Source: Chitinophaga cymbidii (GTDB taxonomy: Bacteria > Bacteroidota > Bacteroidia > Chitinophagales > Chitinophagaceae). Taken from it: a DNA stretch of 64,000 nt. This document shows positions 61,143 to 64,000 of this stretch, piece after piece (position 1 is the first letter of the stretch; every line of letters starts with the position of its first letter). The notes under the pieces were generated by a model. The model had not been told where the DNA came from. It saw nothing but the letters and a program-made list of their open reading frames with translations, and did not search any database. A program made the position numbers and the translations under genes. The DNA is taken from contig NZ_BKAU01000002.1 in assembly GCF_007992715.1 (NCBI RefSeq), positions 186,001-250,000 of the forward strand, written 5' to 3'.

Positions 61143-61724
61143 TTATCTGCCAACAATCCGCTCCCGCGTCACACTATAATTATCAAACCCCTCATGATGC
61201 CAAAAATCCTTCAGCCCCATTTCCTCATACACCTTCAGCTCCTCCGAGTACATCGGGTACAGCCCCACAATGTTGATCTTGTAATCCAAGCCAATGTCAA
61301 TATCCGCATGATCGGCGCGGTCGAGGGTACTCGGTGCAAAAATAAAGAACGCATCCATATCGGAGTCACTGCTTACCTTTTGTTTGAAATTGATCGTCTG
61401 CCCGTAGCTGAAGGGGCAGTTGCCGCGGAGGTTATTGGCGATGTACCCCGCCACCCGCGCCCATTCCAGCGCGGTGGACTTCACGGAGATGCACAGCTCC
61501 GGGCGGCCGTATTGCCAGTCGGGGTGATTAGCCAGGGAAAGGCCGTAGGTGATCCCGGTGATGTATCCTTTTTCGGGAACGTCTTTATATACGAACGTGG
61601 TTACGCCCGGCAGGCCGGGTATTAAACTCTCTTCCAGGTAATAGCGCGGTTCGCGGCGGAAGATGCGCTTCAGATGCCGGAGGTACCGCTCCTCCGGTTT
61701 ATTGCGGAAGTTGAATATTCCCAT
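61143..61724 (-). CDS. Suppressor-of-fused (SUFU) domain protein
   Basis: 193 residues, one SUFU domain: GVTTFVYKDVPEKGYITGIT, YGRPELCISVKSTALEWARV, NCPFSYGQTINF and a C-terminal IVGLYPMYSEELKVYEEMGL. In bacteria this fold is often an immunity protein of polymorphic toxin systems. It sits 10 bp after the small VanZ-like gene and 12 bp before ywbE, forming a four-gene run with barstar. No toxin is visible. Confidence 0.85.
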   Translation of the reverse strand: MGIFNFRNKPEERYLRHLKRIFRREPRYYLEESLIPGLPGVTTFVYKDVPEKGYITGITYGLSLANHPDWQYGRPELCISVKSTALEWARVAGYIANNLRGNCPFSYGQTINFKQKVSSDSDMDAFFIFAPSTLDRADHADIDIGLDYKINIVGLYPMYSEELKVYEEMGLKDFWHHEGFDNYSVTRERIVGR

Positions 61725-61734
61725 AAATCAGTTT

Positions 61735-61998
61735 TTAAAAAATCCCCACAATCACCGCAACCCCGATCGTTCCGCCGAGAATGCTCGCCACGGCATCCCA
61801 GAAATCGTAATGCCCCCATCCCGTGATCAGCGAAAAAAGCTCGAATCCATAACTGATGGCCACCACCGCCGCCATCGCCAGCAATCCCGCCAGCATCTGC
61901 TGACCGGGAAACAAAAACATCATCGCCGCCTGTAAAACCGCGCCCATCGGAATCCCCACCCAAAAATGCTTCCACTTGTCCGGTGCTATCTTTCTCAT
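61735..61998 (-). CDS. Small VanZ-like membrane protein
   Basis: 87 residues from ATG 61998 (MRKIAPDKWKHFWVGIPMGA). Four hydrophobic segments in 87 residues, with the DKWKHF motif and SYGFELFSLITGWGHYDFWD that recall VanZ-like proteins. Function unknown. First gene of the minus-strand run that ends at barstar. Confidence 0.75.
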   Translation of the reverse strand: MRKIAPDKWKHFWVGIPMGAVLQAAMMFLFPGQQMLAGLLAMAAVVAISYGFELFSLITGWGHYDFWDAVASILGGTIGVAVIVGIF

Positions 61999-62098
61999 AA
62001 GAACGGAATATACTGCAAATCCCAAAAAAAATTTCTCTATCTTTCCATCACAGAATCTTCAGATCAGCCAACTAGTCTCAACCAAAAAGGAATTGTGA

Positions 62099-62629
62099 AT
62101 GAGTCATTCTCCCGATGCACAGCTGGTGCAGCGCTTAAAGGATGGTGATTTGACCGCTTTCGATGCGCTCTTCGTAAAGTATTATAAAATGCTTTGCGTA
62201 AATGCGTATTGGTTCCTTCAGAACGACCAGGAGGCGAAAGACCTCGTGCAGACCTTCTTCATGGATATCTGGGACAGAAAACTCTACCTCCGGTTCAATG
62301 ACGATGATATCAAAGGATACCTTCACATGGCCGTGAAGAACCGCTGCCTTAACCTCCTGAAACAGCGGAAGAAACAGGACGTGCACCACGAGGTATTCAC
62401 GCACCTGCAGCAGGAAGATACCGAGGCGCCGGACTACTACAACTGCCTGCAGGCGTCCATGAAAGATATGTCGGGGCACAAGCGGATGGCCGTGCAGATG
62501 GTGTACATCCAGGGAAAAAGATACCAGGAGGCGGCCGATGAAATGGGCATCAGCATCAATTCGCTGAAAACGCATCTCAAAAGAGGCTTACAGTTTTTAA
62601 GAACTGCGGTGCATAAAATAAAAGAGTAA
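62099..62629 (+). CDS. ECF sigma factor, FecI-like (second module)
   Basis: 176 residues. Region 2 is in GDLTAFDALFVKYYKMLCVN with EAKDLVQTFFMDIWDRKLY; region 4 is in YIQGKRYQEAADEMGISINSLKTHLKRGLQFLR. It is followed directly (no gap) by fecR and then a SusC gene, the same order as at 45.7 kb. Unlike the first FecI it has no hydrophobic tail. Confidence 0.92.
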   Translation: MSHSPDAQLVQRLKDGDLTAFDALFVKYYKMLCVNAYWFLQNDQEAKDLVQTFFMDIWDRKLYLRFNDDDIKGYLHMAVKNRCLNLLKQRKKQDVHHEVFTHLQQEDTEAPDYYNCLQASMKDMSGHKRMAVQMVYIQGKRYQEAADEMGISINSLKTHLKRGLQFLRTAVHKIKE

Positions 62630-63745
62630 ATGGAGCAACAGGAAAAAATATTCCAGTTATACATTCAGCGGCTGTCGGGCGACCTGACGCCGGAAGAGGA
62701 GTCCTACGTGCAGCGCATGCTCACGCAGGACGCCGCTTTCAGGGAAACCTGGGATGCGCTGGAATCCCGTGGCCGCTCCATTGGCGCCGGGCAATACGTC
62801 AACTCCCTCGATCCGGAAGAAGCACTGGAACATCTCAACAAACGCAAACACCTCCGCCGCAAAAATATCCGTACCAACCTCGCTATTGCGGCCTCCCTGT
62901 TGTTGCTGGTGGTAGCCGGTGCATTCTGGCTCACGCAGCGCCAGCCCTTGTCCCTGCAGGAGTTTGTGGCGCAGACGGAGCGGCAGCATCCATCCGTGCA
63001 GCTGACCACGGCAGACGGCCAGGCCGTTGCGCTGGATAAAGACAGCAGCCAGCGCATCACCCTGCCCAACGCCACGCTGAACGCCGGCAACGGCTCTCTC
63101 CACTACACGTCTACCGACACCGCCATGAACGTGCTCACCGTTCCGGCGGGAGAACAATACCGCCTTACACTGTCAGACGGCACCGAAGTGCACCTCAACG
63201 CCTCCACCCGCCTGCGTTTCCCTTTCCATTTCGGGCAGGGCGACCGCGAAGTAATGGTGGAAGGGGAGGCTTTCTTTAAAGTGACGAAAGATCCCGCCCG
63301 CCGCTTCATTGTACACACGCCGCATACACAGGTGCAGGTCTACGGCACGGCTTTCAACGTCAACACCTACCAAACACAGGAAAAAACCTCCCTCGTGGAA
63401 GGCAGCGTATGGATGCAGGCGGCCAGCGGTCAGCGCACAGAGCTGAAACCGGGCCAGCAGGCTGCTTACAACGCCGGCACTTTTGAAACACAGCCTTTCG
63501 ACGGGGAAGAAGTGCTCTCCTGGATGAACGGTGTCTACTATTTCCACAAAATGCCGGTCACCGAGCTGGCGGAAGTGGCATCCCGCTTTTATGGCGTCAA
63601 CTTCGTGCTCGAATCCGCCAAGTTCGCGGATATTTCCACCACCGGCCTGATGGACAGGGCTAAATTATCCGAATTCCTGACGGACCTGCAAGTCACTGCC
63701 GGCGCGGAGTTCCGCTTCGGGGACAAGGCCATCTACCTGAAATAA
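62630..63745 (+). CDS. FecR-family anti-sigma factor (second module)
   Basis: 371 residues. Short cytoplasmic domain with YVQRMLTQDAAFRETWDALE, one membrane helix at about residues 84-101 (LAIAASLLLLVVAGAFWL), then the periplasmic FecR domain with LTVPAGEQYRLTLSDGTEVHL and EGEAFFKVTKDPARRFIVHT. It begins at the base after the sigma factor stop. Its C-terminal domain would meet the STN domain of the SusC that follows. Confidence 0.92.
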   Translation: MEQQEKIFQLYIQRLSGDLTPEEESYVQRMLTQDAAFRETWDALESRGRSIGAGQYVNSLDPEEALEHLNKRKHLRRKNIRTNLAIAASLLLLVVAGAFWLTQRQPLSLQEFVAQTERQHPSVQLTTADGQAVALDKDSSQRITLPNATLNAGNGSLHYTSTDTAMNVLTVPAGEQYRLTLSDGTEVHLNASTRLRFPFHFGQGDREVMVEGEAFFKVTKDPARRFIVHTPHTQVQVYGTAFNVNTYQTQEKTSLVEGSVWMQAASGQRTELKPGQQAAYNAGTFETQPFDGEEVLSWMNGVYYFHKMPVTELAEVASRFYGVNFVLESAKFADISTTGLMDRAKLSEFLTDLQVTAGAEFRFGDKAIYLK

Positions 63746-63839
63746 AAAAAATATTTTCATCCCCCTGTCACCCATTTTCCCCCACTGCTTGTAGTTAGGC
63801 TGAAACGCATTTGCATAATCAACTAAAATCAGTTTCCGC

Positions 63840-64000
63840 ATGAGAGAATGTATGCGCGATCGTCTGCCGGCCATTCGCGGCCTGGCATGTTCTTTTGTAT
63901 TCCTGCTCATTTTCTTTCTTACCGCCGCGGCGCAGGACAAAACGCCCTCGCTGCAGTCCCCCGTCACTTTGTCGGGCGATAATGTGTCCCTCGTGCAGGT
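63840..64000 (+). CDS. SusC-type TonB-dependent receptor, start only (cut by window edge)
   Basis: 54 residues seen (MRECMRDRLPAIRGLACSFV ... SPVTLSGDNVSLVQV). A signal peptide ending AAAQDK is followed by the opening of an STN domain. The position after fecI-fecR makes it the receptor of this module. Start at 63840; an ATG at 63852 is a shorter option. Confidence 0.85.
   Translation, partial: MRECMRDRLPAIRGLACSFVFLLIFFLTAAAQDKTPSLQSPVTLSGDNVSLVQ

Overview
The window looks like a chromosome segment of a Bacteroidota bacterium, most like Chitinophaga or a related Chitinophagaceae genus. The support is a set of group-typical features: two ECF sigma/FecR/SusC-type modules (one with SusD), large PKD-repeat surface proteins ending in type IX secretion type B sorting domains, -7 elements of the TAnnTTTG kind, few clear Shine-Dalgarno sites, a single-chain fused branched-chain 2-oxoacid dehydrogenase E1, and short-tail core genes in group-typical versions (CcmB/C/D, AMP nucleosidase, RplY/CTC, DUF2795). 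I saw no rRNA, tRNA, CRISPR array, IS element or phage genes.

Layout. 1-6.0 kb: two tandem minus-strand PKD-repeat adhesin-like proteins, the first cut by the window edge. 6.2-15.4 kb: a methyltransferase, a rhodanese-thioredoxin fusion, an M32 carboxypeptidase, NIF3-like and zinc-ribbon proteins, a TPR protein, recN and fabI. 15.4-23.8 kb: DUF2795, a LolD-like ATPase, then an envelope-sugar block (rfbD, rfbC, rfbB, UDP-xylose synthase, UDP-glucose dehydrogenase, DegT aminotransferase) read away from waaA. 23.8-36.0 kb: thymidine kinase, GtrA, biotin carboxylase, ccmBCD, glutamate dehydrogenase, an orphan restriction-type nuclease domain next to an 11-bp tandem repeat, AMP nucleosidase, a DppD-DppF fusion, queA and ispD. 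36.0-45.6 kb: an oxidoreductase, another T9SS-secreted protein, radC, prs, rplY, pth, an FAH-family protein, and a MarR regulator divergent from the fused E1 with a near-perfect palindromic operator between them. 45.7-53.9 kb: fecI-fecR-susC-susD-tlpA, closed by a strong terminator. 62.1-64.0 kb: a second fecI-fecR-susC module, cut by the right edge.

The most unusual part is the visibly AT-rich islet between the two SusC modules (about 54.6-60.6 kb). It carries a complete His-Xaa-Ser (Hxs) peptide-modification operon: hxsA, a substrate with three HRSHSS repeats plus HYS and a C-terminal peptidoglycan-binding domain; hxsD; and two radical SAM maturases, hxsB and hxsC. The genes overlap or are 2 nt apart, so they are probably one transcript. 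The Hxs family was named from comparative genomics; as far as I know its product and role are still poorly defined. The islet also holds unplaced AT-rich ORFs. Just to its right lie a barstar-like inhibitor with no visible nuclease partner and a SUFU-domain protein, which together look like orphan immunity genes.
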